A DNA stretch of 64,000 nucleotides from Hyphomicrobium_A sp963724945 (GTDB lineage Bacteria > Pseudomonadota > Alphaproteobacteria > Rhizobiales > Hyphomicrobiaceae). The stretch lies in the NCBI GenBank assembly GCA_963724945.1, contig CAVRWL010000003.1:1426001-1490000 (forward strand), in the 5' to 3' direction. Numbering within the stretch: position 1 is the stretch's first letter; every line of letters begins with the position of its first letter. Shown here piece after piece: positions 25,412 through 34,353 of the stretch. The notes under the pieces were generated by a model. The model worked only from the letters and a program-made list of their open reading frames with translations. It was not told the origin of the DNA and did not search any database. Position numbers and translations under genes: made by a program.

Positions 25412-26767
25412 TCATCGGCTGCGGGGAGTCTCCGTCTCCAGCGCGCGGAAATGCCCGCGCCGCTGCAGCCAAACGATCAGAGCCAGCGCCGGTAGCGCGG
25501 TGAAGACGCACGCCACGAAGAACGCCGGCCAGCCGAGCGCCTTGGCGGCAAAGCCCGTGCCGGAGGCGAAGAACGTGCGCCCGGTCGAGGCGAGTGCGGT
25601 CAGAAGCGCGTACTGCGTCGCCGTGTGCAGCGGGTTGCGGCACAGCGCTGAAAGATAGGCGACGAAGATCACCGTGCCGATGGCGGCGGTGAAGTTCTCG
25701 GCCACGATCGCGACCGTGAGCGCCGGCAAGCTGAGATCCTGCCAGCCAAGCCAAACGAAGGCGAGGATGGAAACCGACTGCAGGATCGCGCCGATCCACA
25801 GTGCGGTGGAGAGCGACAGCGCGCGCGCGATCGTGCCGCCGGCAAATCCGCCGATCAGCAGTGCGGCGAGGCCCACGCCTTTCACGATCGCCGCGTACTG
25901 CACCTTGCTGTAGCCGAGCGCCAACACGTAGGGCGCCGTCATGGCGCCGGCGAGCGCGTCTGAAAGCTTGAAGAGGACGACGAAGGCGAGCACGGCGATC
26001 GCCGCATCGCGGTTGAGAAACTCGGCGAAGGAATCCCGTGCGGTCTCGTAGAGGCGCCGGAACGCGCCGTGACCTGCGTTGGGATCTCGCTCCGCGGCGA
26101 GCTGGGGCTCGCGCGCGAGCAGCGTCGCCGCCATTCCCACCAGCACCAGCACGGCTGCAGCCGCGTAGGCGAGCGGCCACACGGCCGCCTTGCTGAGGCC
26201 CTGCAGCTCGAGCCAACCCGACAAGCCGATCACGCCGGCGCCCGAGGCCAGCATGCCGACGCGGTAGGCGGCGACGTAGCTCGCCATGCCGGCCGCCTGC
26301 TCGTCGGTGGGCAGGCTCTGCACGCGGAAGGCGTCGACGACGATGTCCTGCGTTGCCGAGGTGAAGGCGACGAAGAGCGCCGCCACGCCGACCATCAGCG
26401 GAGAGACTAGCGGATCGCGCGTGCCGAGGAACAGTATCGTTACCATGAGCACGAGCTGCGAGGCGATGAGCCAGCTGCGCCGCTGCCCCAGCCGCGACAG
26501 GTAAGGAACCTGCCAGGCATCGACGATCGGCGCCCAGATGAATTTCAGCGTGTAGGGCAGCCCGGCGAGCGACAAAAGGCCGATGGTGCCGAGGTCGACG
26601 CCGCGGTCCGCCATCCACACGCGCAGCGTCTCGCCCGACAGCGCCAGCGGCAGGCCCGAGGAAAAGCCCAGCAGCATCACGATCAGCACGCCCGGCCGCA
26701 GATAGACGAGCAGCCCCGCGAGGAAGGAAACGCGCGGGACGTCTTCGATCTCGGAGGGCGCGCTCAT
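25412..26767 (-). CDS. ampG: AmpG-like MFS muropeptide permease
   Basis: 451 residues with about 12 transmembrane helices. The AmpG/PAT hallmarks are the early GFSSGLPLALSGETLRVWM and GLPYTLKFIWAPIVD segments, and FVAFTSATQDIVVDAFRV in the fourth helix region. AmpG imports anhydro-muropeptides for cell-wall recycling and, where present, feeds beta-lactamase induction. A short C-terminal tail is typical for alphaproteobacteria. Upstream of a GST gene; divergent from glpK across a repeat-rich gap. Confidence 0.86.
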   Translation of the reverse strand: MSAPSEIEDVPRVSFLAGLLVYLRPGVLIVMLLGFSSGLPLALSGETLRVWMADRGVDLGTIGLLSLAGLPYTLKFIWAPIVDAWQVPYLSRLGQRRSWLIASQLVLMVTILFLGTRDPLVSPLMVGVAALFVAFTSATQDIVVDAFRVQSLPTDEQAAGMASYVAAYRVGMLASGAGVIGLSGWLELQGLSKAAVWPLAYAAAAVLVLVGMAATLLAREPQLAAERDPNAGHGAFRRLYETARDSFAEFLNRDAAIAVLAFVVLFKLSDALAGAMTAPYVLALGYSKVQYAAIVKGVGLAALLIGGFAGGTIARALSLSTALWIGAILQSVSILAFVWLGWQDLSLPALTVAIVAENFTAAIGTVIFVAYLSALCRNPLHTATQYALLTALASTGRTFFASGTGFAAKALGWPAFFVACVFTALPALALIVWLQRRGHFRALETETPRSR

Positions 26768-26821
26768 GTGGAGAGGTCCAGGCTCGGGTGGGAACGGCGG
26801 TGCGGGCTTGCTACTAAGGCT

Positions 26822-26896
26822 CTAGTGTGATGATCGAGAAATTCGCCGTCGTTCGCGGCACCTTCGAAGCGAATTTCTCGATCTGAATCACACTAG
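26822..26896. repeat. 75-bp bulged inverted repeat (CTAGTGTGAT ... ATCACACTAG)
   Basis: Left arm CTAGTGTGAT (26822-26831) continues directly into GATCGAGAAATTCGC (26832-26846). The right arm is GCGAATTTCTCGATC (26869-26883), a 3-base TGA bulge, then ATCACACTAG (26887-26896). All 25 arm positions pair. The 22-base centre contains TTCGCGGC / CTTCGAA. It lies between the divergent ampG and glpK genes, so it is not a simple terminator; a dispersed palindromic element is more likely. Confidence 0.85.
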
Positions 26897-26912
26897 CAAG
26901 GCCATGATTCTC

Positions 26913-26981
26913 GTGTCCCTTTAATTCCGAAGCTCGCTCGCAGCCAGCGTCTAATTCAGGCGAACTTCGCAATCGGGACAC
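26913..26981. repeat. Second imperfect inverted repeat next to 26822-26896
   Basis: GTGTCCC (26913-26919) pairs with GGGACAC (26975-26981). Inside, CCGAAGCTCGC pairs imperfectly with GCGAACTTCGC. The right end continues as GGGACACTAG, sharing the ACACTAG end of the neighbouring repeat, so the two may be parts of one composite element spanning 26822-26984. Confidence 0.55.
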
Positions 26982-27031
26982 TAGCCATCTGTCGATGGAG
27001 AGAATGACCGGAGTACGGCAAGGGGGACGGC

Positions 27032-28537
<1,506 letters not shown>

Positions 28538-28542
28538 GGGAC

Positions 28543-28743
28543 ATGCCCAAGCTGCTCATCCTGCTCGGCATCGTGCTGATCGCGGTCGGGCTCGCCTGGC
28601 TTCTCGGCGAGCGCCTGGGGCTGGGGCGGCTGCCGGGCGACATCGTGATCGAGCGCGAGCACGTGCGCATCTACTTGCCCCTCATGACCTCGCTAATCGT
28701 CAGCGTCGCGCTTTCGCTGCTGTTCTGGCTTTTCACGCGCTAG
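28543..28743 (+). CDS. DUF2905 small membrane protein
   Basis: 66 residues: MPKLLILLGIVLIAVGLAWLL (helix 1), a short loop with LPGDIVIEREHVRIYLPL, and a second helix (IVSVALSLLFWLF). The loop motif GRLPGDI is the DUF2905 signature. Two-helix inner-membrane protein of unknown role. A GTG at 28534 overlapping the glpK stop would add three residues; ATG 28543 matches other family members. Confidence 0.85.
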   Translation: MPKLLILLGIVLIAVGLAWLLGERLGLGRLPGDIVIEREHVRIYLPLMTSLIVSVALSLLFWLFTR

Positions 28744-28770
28744 GCACGGCGCCGCGCTCATTACTTATTA

Positions 28771-28788
28771 GTTAGCCGTATGGCTAAC
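28771..28788. promoter_or_regulatory. Upstream ArsR operator (GTTAGCC-N4-GGCTAAC)
   Basis: Perfect 7+4+7 inverted repeat. An identical-arm copy lies exactly 50 bases downstream (28821-28838), about five helical turns away. It sits just upstream of the -35 hexamer of the arsR promoter. Confidence 0.8.
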
Positions 28789-28793
28789 AGTCG

Positions 28794-28822
28794 TTGACAC
28801 GGGCTAGCGTCTCCACTATTGT
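28794..28822 (+). promoter_or_regulatory. Sigma70-type promoter of the arsR-AHSA1 unit
   Basis: TTGACA (28794-28799), 17-base spacer, TATTGT (28817-28822). The predicted start of transcription, about seven bases past the -10, falls at or next to the ATG at 28830, so the mRNA would be leaderless or nearly so. No Shine-Dalgarno is visible upstream of that ATG, which agrees. Confidence 0.8.
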
Positions 28823-28838
28823 TAGCCTTATGGCTAAC
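28821..28838. promoter_or_regulatory. Downstream ArsR operator overlapping -10 and start codon
   Basis: GTTAGCC-N4-GGCTAAC, with the arsR ATG inside the 4-base centre. Bound repressor would cover the end of the -10, the transcription start and the start codon. Confidence 0.8.
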
Positions 28839-29195
28839 CAATCAACGCGACTCGATGACGTTTTCGGGGCCCTCTCCGACGCGACCCGTCGTGCGATCGT
28901 CATGCGACTATGTGATGGCGAGGCATCCGTCGGAGAGCTGGCGAAGCCGTTCGCTATGGCGCTGCCGAGCCTGATGAAACACATCCACATTCTAGAGAGC
29001 AGCGGTCTCGTTACGTCCGAAAAGACCGGTCGCGTCAGGACTTGCTCATTGCAGAGTGAAGCTCTGGCAACCGTCGAGGTTTGGTTGGCGGCTCAAAGGG
29101 AGCTCTGGGAGCAGCGACTCGATCGACTGGAAATGTACGTTGAGAAACTGAAAAAAGTGGAGAAGGCCAATGCCCGCAAACGCAAGTCAAAATGA
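28830..29195 (+). CDS. ArsR/SmtB-family transcriptional regulator
   Basis: 121 residues. A winged helix-turn-helix with the family start LDDVFGALSDATRRAIVMRL and recognition helix ALPSLMKHIHILESSGLV; the basic C-terminal tail resembles coiled coil. The CxC metal site of true ArsR is absent, as is usual for the subgroup paired with AHSA1/SRPBCC genes. It probably represses its own operon through the two palindromes at 28771 and 28821. The AHSA1 gene overlaps its 3' end by 26 bases, indicating coupling. Confidence 0.9.
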   Translation: MANQSTRLDDVFGALSDATRRAIVMRLCDGEASVGELAKPFAMALPSLMKHIHILESSGLVTSEKTGRVRTCSLQSEALATVEVWLAAQRELWEQRLDRLEMYVEKLKKVEKANARKRKSK

Positions 29196-29673
29196 ATCCC
29201 CCCTGTCCACTTGGGCGCTCGATCGAGAGATAGTCCTCTCGCGCGTCGTCAACGCGCCACGAGAGCTGGTTTTCTCTGCCTGGGCTGATCCGCGCCACCT
29301 CCCCCAATGGTTCGGACCGGCCGGCTTCAGAATCGAGACAAGGTCGATTGACATTCGCGCCGGCGGCGAATGGCGGTTCGATATGACTGCGCCCGATGGC
29401 AAGCGGTATCCGAGTCGGATGCAATTCCGGCGCATCGAGAGGCCGCACCTGATCGAATTCTATCATGGCGCCGACAAAGACAACGATCCTGGCATGTTCC
29501 GCACCACCATCACGTTTGACGAGCAGAGCGACGGCAAGACTGTCGTCACGTTGCGGCAGTTGCATCCAACGAAGTCTCAGCGCGATGCAGCTATCGGATT
29601 CGGCGCGGTCGAATTCGGTTATCAGACCCTCGACAAGCTGGCGCGGCATGTCGAAAACAGCAAGGCTGCTTAG
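29170..29673 (+). CDS. SRPBCC / AHSA1 domain protein
   Basis: 167 residues. The AHSA1-type START-like fold is marked by REIVLSRVVNAPRELVFSAW, the DPRHLPQWFGP turn and the C-terminal helix GAVEFGYQTLDKLARHV. The cavity binds unknown hydrophobic ligands. The ArsR-AHSA1 pair is a widespread two-gene cassette and often resides next to glutathione or detoxification genes. It overlaps arsR by 26 bases and probably depends on it for expression. Confidence 0.9.
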   Translation: MPANASQNESPLSTWALDREIVLSRVVNAPRELVFSAWADPRHLPQWFGPAGFRIETRSIDIRAGGEWRFDMTAPDGKRYPSRMQFRRIERPHLIEFYHGADKDNDPGMFRTTITFDEQSDGKTVVTLRQLHPTKSQRDAAIGFGAVEFGYQTLDKLARHVENSKAA

Positions 29674-29803
29674 CGACACCGAACAGATCAGGAGCGCGTT
29701 TTCCGCTTCCCGTGGCCGGATGACCGCCGCTATGGGTCAAATAGCGACGCCAGTTGCGATCAGGGGAAGTGCGGTCTTGGCCCATTGGCGGCCCCTACAC
29801 ATC

Positions 29804-30569
29804 TCAGTCGCGGATCACGGCGACGACGCGCGCGGGCGCGGCCGAGGCGCCGACGATTTTCAAGGGGAATACCATCACCTCGAAGCCTGAGGGCGGCAGC
29901 GCGCCCAAGTTGGTCAGCTGCTCCATGTGCCAGTAGGGCCGACGCTGGCCGACGCGGTGCGCCTCCCAGAACAGCGTATCGTTCCCCTCAGCCTTGGCCT
30001 TGGCGATCTGCGCGCGGAACGGCAAATCCCAGCCCCATTGATCGATGCCCATGACGGTCGGGCCCTGGTCGATAAGCCACTCGGTCGCTTCCTTGCTCAT
30101 GCCTGTGCCGCGCTTCCAGAATTCCTTCGTGCCCATCAGCTTGTCGCGGCCCGTGCGGATGAGCACGATCGTCTTGTCGTCGAGCGTGGCCCCGGTCTTG
30201 GCGAGCGCGGCCTTCATGTCGTCTACGGTGATCGGGTCGTCGTCCGCCTTGTGCGTGAAATCGAGCACGACGCCGGGACCGATGCACTTCTCCAGCGGGA
30301 TCTCCTCGATCGTTGGCGCGCGTTTGCCGCCCGAATCCGGACCGTAGTGCCACGGCGCATCGATGTGGGTCGTCGCATGCACGCCCATCTTGGTGATGGT
30401 GTCGTCGGCCCAGCCAACGAAGTCCTTGGGAAACAAGCGCCGCGGCAGGCCTAAGAGCCAAACCAGCAGCTTGGCGGCACTTGTGCGGCTTGTGCTTGAC
30501 GTGCACCTGCATGAAGCGCGGATCTCCGCGGTTGAATTGGATGGGCTTGGAAAGATCGATGATCTGCAA
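29804..30569 (-). pseudogene. Cyclase-family protein (kynurenine-formamidase-like), frameshifted
   Basis: A metal-dependent cyclase-family hydrolase split by a single extra base near 30479. The N-terminus (LQIIDLSKPIQFNRGDPRFM ... HVKHKPHK) reads in one frame from a TTG at 30569, which has AAGGGG seven bases upstream; the rest (AAKLLVWLLGLPRRLFPKDF onwards) reads in the next. The zinc motif HATTHIDAPWHYGP and the C-terminal FPLKIVGASAAPARVVAV are intact. The total length of 766 bases is one more than a multiple of three, and correction gives 254 residues, normal for the family. Either a sequencing insertion or a recent lesion. Confidence 0.8.
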
Positions 30570-30580
30570 TGCGCACCCCT

Positions 30581-31555
30581 TTATGCGATGCGGTTCGAGA
30601 AGCGTCCCGATCCCCTCTATCCCGATCTCGATCGTGTCGCCACCCTGCAAGAGATGCCCGCTCTCGATGCCGCTGCCGCCGGGTAAGCGTGCCGGTTGCG
30701 AACAGCTCGCCCGGCTGCAGGCACTCGCCGCGGCAGGCATGCGCCAGGACTTGCCCCAAGGACCACTTGGCACCCGCCGTCGACGGCTCGGCAATGAGCT
30801 CGCCATTGAGGCGGACGCTGCCCTTGAGATCGCGCCAGCGCGGCAGGATCTCGTCCGCCGACACCACGACACTGGAGATCGCGCTGGCGAAGTGCTTGGC
30901 CTTCTGCGGCCCGAAGCCGGACGCCATCTCGGGCGCTTGCACGTCGCGCGCGGAAAAGTCGTTGAGCACCACGAAGCCGCCGATCGCCGCCTCGCACGCC
31001 TCAGGCGCCGCATCGTAGAGCGGCTTTGCCAGCACGAAGCCGAGCTCCAGCTCGTAGTCGAGCGCGCGCGTATAGGAGGGGATCGTGATCGCCTCGCCGT
31101 CGGTCGCGATGGTCAGGTGGTTGCCCATGTAGTAGAGCGGCTGGCGGTACCACAGCGCGTGCGGCTTGAGCTTGGGAAAGGTGCGCCCCGTCAGCGCCTC
31201 GTAGGCGGAGACGACGCGAGCGGCCGCGGGCATGAAGGTGTTGACGAAGCCGCGCGCTGCCGCGATCGCGTGCGCCTCATAGAGCATGAAATCGCGGAAC
31301 GAGCGCGGCTCGAAGGGCAGGACCGGTCGAGCATCCTCAGGCGCGGGCTCGAGGTCGCGGGCGGCATCGGCTAGGCGCTGGCGCGCTTCGGGGGGCATTG
31401 CCAGGAGGACGATCGCGTCGCCGGCGGCGACTTGGGTCAGCGCATGGGTCAATGATGGGTCCCGCGCCACGGCTTGGGCTGCCGCGACCCAGCCTTGCGG
31501 TGCCAGCAGCTCCAAGCGCACTGCCGCCAGCGGATGCAACGCGCCGCAGCTTCAT
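30581..31555 (-). pseudogene. Fumarylacetoacetate-hydrolase-family protein, multiply frameshifted
   Basis: FAH-domain hydrolase; the core (YRQPLYYMGNHLTI, YELELGFVLAK, FVVLNDFSARDVQ, GPQKAKHF) is in one frame. Near 30686 the frame must shift to read LPGGSGIESGHLLQGGDTIE, and near 30606 again to read GRFSNRIA and stop at TAA (30581-30583). A third probable shift near 31488 joins MKLRRVASAGGSALGA to GWVAAAQAVARDPSL. Each is one extra base, and three restore the frame between ATG 31555 and the stop. It overlaps nothing, and the cyclase gene follows at 11 bases, so they form an operon. Confidence 0.75.
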
Positions 31556-31675
31556 CGGCCACTCACCGTCATGTGCGTTGCTCCGCTTTTTTCGACGCGC
31601 TTTAAATATTGGGAAGCAGACCTAGGCAACCATCAAAAGCACCTTATCGTGCTCTGAATTCAGGAGAACACCCCG

Positions 31676-32029
31676 ATGCGCATTCTCGGAAAAGCCGCTG
31701 TCGCCGTCGTCATGATCATGCTCACCCTAAGCCTCTCCTCGGTTGCCGGCTACGCCGGCAGCGAGTACGTCGGCGTTTGGAAGTTGGAGGATACCAAGGG
31801 CGAGCCGTTTCAAATCACCTTGTCGGAGTCGGGCGAGGCCCAGGGCCGTCACGTCGACAAGGAGATGAAAGGCTCATGGAAGGAAGTGGATGGTGCGGCC
31901 GTCATTACCTGGGGAACCGGCTGGTTCACAAAGATCAGCAAGGACGGCAACGGCTATAGGAAGACGGCCTACAAGAAGAGCCTCAGCGATCCGCCGACGA
32001 GCTCCTCCGCCGCCGTGAAAGTTCATTAG
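31676..32029 (+). CDS. Small secreted GTWK-like protein (copy 1)
   Basis: 117 residues with a signal peptide (AVAVVMIMLTLSLSSVAGYA). The mature domain reads YVGVWKLEDTKGEPFQITLSE ... GSWKEVDGAAVITWGTGWFTKI (two stretches about 35 residues apart), probably a small beta-barrel with repeated G-x-W strands. Paralogous to the lipoprotein at 32331-32693 in the same order of motifs. CAGGAGAAC precedes the ATG. Function unknown; envelope location inferred. Confidence 0.72.
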   Translation: MRILGKAAVAVVMIMLTLSLSSVAGYAGSEYVGVWKLEDTKGEPFQITLSESGEAQGRHVDKEMKGSWKEVDGAAVITWGTGWFTKISKDGNGYRKTAYKKSLSDPPTSSSAAVKVH

Positions 32030-32330
32030 CCTCGAAGAGCCGGATGGGCATCGGCTGGTGGCCGATCGTTGTCGGGCTGCCGGCATCGGGCGCGTCGGTG
32101 CGCTCCTCGCGCATCCAGCGTTTTCAGAAAATGCCCCGGCGCCCCAACCCTGCGGCGCGTGCAGTTCGACATGCAAGCCGGGGCTCGTCCGGGCGCGGCG
32201 AAGCTCTTATCCTCGCTCTCGTCTCACCTTGCTCGCATTGTTGGCCATGACTTTAGATCTTGGGAACTTGCAACAGGCTACGAGATACTGAACCATTGCG
32301 GCTCTTTACTCGTAAATGAGAGGAATTGCC

Positions 32331-32693
32331 ATGTACAGAATTGCGAAAGCGACAACACTGATCCTTGCGGCGGCCTTCGCCCTGACGATCGCCGGCTGCT
32401 CGCCTCCGGCAGCCAAGAGTGACTTCGCGGGCACCTGGAAGGTGAGCGACACCTCCGGTAAGCCGTTTGAGATCGTGCTGGCGGACGGCGGCACCGCTTC
32501 GGCCAACCGCAGCGGCGAGGCCTTGTCAGGCACCTGGAAGGAAGATAACGGCGCCGCCGTCATCACCTGGAGCGAAGGCTGGACCACCAAGATCGCCAAG
32601 GAGGGCGACGCTTACAAGAAGATGGCCTGGGACAAGGGCGTTTCGATGGACAAGCCGCCCACCAACACGTCGGCGGCGGAGAAGGCGAAATAA
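32331..32693 (+). CDS. Small lipoprotein, paralogue of preceding gene (copy 2)
   Basis: 120 residues. The lipobox LTIAGC (lipid-modified Cys) gives an outer- or inner-membrane-anchored protein. The mature domain GTWKVSDTSGKPFEIVLAD ... GTWKEDNGAAVITWSEGW aligns strand for strand with copy 1. ATG 32331 has GAGAGGA upstream; the ATG at 32316 is in frame but has no SD. A perfect hairpin terminator follows. So the pair offers a soluble and a lipidated version of the same domain. Confidence 0.75.
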   Translation: MYRIAKATTLILAAAFALTIAGCSPPAAKSDFAGTWKVSDTSGKPFEIVLADGGTASANRSGEALSGTWKEDNGAAVITWSEGWTTKIAKEGDAYKKMAWDKGVSMDKPPTNTSAAEKAK

Positions 32694-32722
32694 AATGCGC
32701 GTTGAGCGCATGCGCATCGGAT

Positions 32723-32744
32723 GGGGCGCCGTCATCGGCGCCCC
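32723..32744 (+). terminator. Hairpin terminator after the lipoprotein gene
   Basis: GGGGCGCCG-TCAT-CGGCGCCCC, a perfect 9-bp stem 30 bases past the stop, followed by TCCTTG. The U-tract is poor. Confidence 0.6.
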
Positions 32745-32784
32745 TCCTTGAAATTGAAGCCCCGCAGAAGGGATGGGCCCGGCA

Positions 32785-33066
32785 ATGTCGATCACGCTGT
32801 CGCAGATCATCGTCTGGCTGATCATCGGGGCCGCCGGCGGCACGCTCGCGGGTGCGGTCGTGCGTTGGCAGCGCTCGGGGTTCGGCTGGTGGACCAACCT
32901 CGGCATCGGGCTCGTCGGCGCGCTCGTCGGCGGCATTCTGTTCCAGCTGTTCGGCATTCTCCCCGGACTGGAGACCATCGCCATCTCGCTGCGCGACATC
33001 GTGTCGGCGTTTATCGGCTCAATCCTCTTTCTTTTGGGCCTGTGGCTGTGGCAGCGTTGGCGCTGA
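32785..33066 (+). CDS. GlsB/YeaQ/YmgE-family membrane protein
   Basis: 93 residues, three predicted helices: SQIIVWLIIGAAGGTLAGAVV, WTNLGIGLVGALVGGILFQLF and a C-terminal segment VSAFIGSILFLLGLWLW. The glycine-zipper helices and the GxxGGxLA pattern are those of the transglycosylase-associated (GlsB/YeaQ/YmgE) family, often stress-induced in enterobacteria. ATG 32785 is preferred, while ATG 32773 (AGAAGGG upstream) is an alternative. Function of the family is not settled. Confidence 0.8.
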   Translation: MSITLSQIIVWLIIGAAGGTLAGAVVRWQRSGFGWWTNLGIGLVGALVGGILFQLFGILPGLETIAISLRDIVSAFIGSILFLLGLWLWQRWR

Positions 33067-33156
33067 GGCGGTGGCTTGACGCCGGTCAATGCCGGTGCGG
33101 GTGCGGCCGCTAGCAATGCAGGTGCAATCTCAATGCGCCAACCGGAAACCGGCAGC

Positions 33157-33735
33157 ATGAAAGTGACAAGACGCGCGCAAGCGGCATTCGCCATCCTCCT
33201 CCTCGGCGCCGCCGCGATCTTAGGCAGCTTGAGTGCCGTCGCGACCACGAAGGGGGAGGCGCCGTTCGCCAAGCGCGATCCCTGGATGCCGGAGTGGATG
33301 ATGGAGCCGGGCGGCCCGGGGCCCATGTCCCCCACCATGATGTCGCGCATGCTGCGCCACGCGCAGTTCCTGAACTTCGGCGTGCCCAAGCCCTATGAGG
33401 GCGCCCAGTCGACGGTGAAGTCCGACCAGGCGACGATCGCCGAAGGCCGCGCTCTCTACCATGCCAATTGCGAGACCTGCCACGGACCAGACGGCATGGG
33501 CGATGGTGAGACCGGCAAGGCTCTGTCGCCCTCCCCCGCCGTGCTCGCCTTCATGATCACGCGTCCCATCGCCGTCGATCCCTATCTCTTGTGGTCGGTC
33601 TCGGAGGGGGGCAAGCAATTCGAATCGAAGATGCCGGCCTTCAAGGACAAGCTGACGCGCGAGGAGATCTGGCAGATCATCGCCTACATGCGCGCGGGCT
33701 TTCCCGGCCCCGACCTGGAGATGCCTCAGCCTTAG
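33157..33735 (+). CDS. Secreted c-type cytochrome
   Basis: 192 residues from ATG 33157 (ATG 33133 also possible). A signal peptide/anchor (RRAQAAFAILLLGAAAILGSLSA) is followed by a Met-rich linker (WMPEWMMEPGGPGPMSP) and one cytochrome c domain with haem motif CETCH and the distal Met in SKMPAFKD. It should be a monohaem periplasmic electron carrier or oxidase/dehydrogenase subunit. No partner oxidase is adjacent, so its redox chain cannot be named. Confidence 0.85.
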   Translation: MKVTRRAQAAFAILLLGAAAILGSLSAVATTKGEAPFAKRDPWMPEWMMEPGGPGPMSPTMMSRMLRHAQFLNFGVPKPYEGAQSTVKSDQATIAEGRALYHANCETCHGPDGMGDGETGKALSPSPAVLAFMITRPIAVDPYLLWSVSEGGKQFESKMPAFKDKLTREEIWQIIAYMRAGFPGPDLEMPQP

Positions 33736-33758
33736 GCCTTGCACGCAAGGAGGAGCAC

Positions 33759-34277
33759 ATGGTCCGTGTCGTTGGCGTCGACCACATCTCGCTGCGCGTC
33801 GGGGACTACCAGAGGTCGAAGGCTTTCTACGGCAAGCTCATGCCGTTTCTCGGATTCAAGGTGCTCGACGAGTACCCCGATACGATGGGCTGGACCAACG
33901 GCAAGACGCGGCTGTGGATCGGCCAGGCGGACGCCGAGGGCAAGACGCATAAGCATCGCATCGGCGACGTCGGCTTGCACCACTATGCCTTCGAGCTGCA
34001 AAGCCGCAAGGACGTCGACGAGCTGCAAACGTTCCTGAAGAAGCTCGGCGCTAAGATCGTCGATCCCGCGGGCGAGTATTACGACGACTATTATGCGGTG
34101 TTCTTCCTCGACCCCGACGGCCTGAAGCTCGAAGGCATGAAGTGGGGCGAGCGCCACGCGCGCGGAGCGCGCAACAAGACAAAGCGGGCGGCCGCCAAGA
34201 AAGCCGCCAAGAAAGCCGCCAAGCAGACCGCCAAGAAAACCGTCAAGAAAAAAGCCGCGCGCAAGCAGGCGACCTGA
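33759..34277 (+). CDS. VOC/glyoxalase-family protein with histone-H1-like tail
   Basis: 172 residues from ATG 33759 (AAGGAGGAG upstream). Residues 1-130 form a vicinal-oxygen-chelate domain: VGVDHISLRVGDYQRSKAFY, the LHHYAFEL strand and FFLDPDGLKLEGMKW at the end, with the metal ligands His (VDHIS), His (LHHYAF) and Glu (LEGMKW). Residues ~140-172 are an Ala/Lys repeat tail like bacterial histone-H1-type or AlkA-type DNA-binding tails. This combination is unusual; the tail may target the enzyme to DNA, RNA or polyphosphate. A PPK2 gene lies just downstream. Confidence 0.85.
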   Translation: MVRVVGVDHISLRVGDYQRSKAFYGKLMPFLGFKVLDEYPDTMGWTNGKTRLWIGQADAEGKTHKHRIGDVGLHHYAFELQSRKDVDELQTFLKKLGAKIVDPAGEYYDDYYAVFFLDPDGLKLEGMKWGERHARGARNKTKRAAAKKAAKKAAKQTAKKTVKKKAARKQAT

Positions 34278-34353
34278 GGCCGCGTTCAGCATTTGGTGGG
34301 GAATGGGCCTCATGAAGGAGAGGTGTGCCCCCGCGCCCTTTCCGGAGGTCGAG

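Noticed and set aside
24735..26618. 627-codon minus frame suggesting a fusion of an unknown protein to GST
   Set aside because: The upstream half is a +1 shadow of the AmpG gene; the GST has its own start at 25388 (or 25415).
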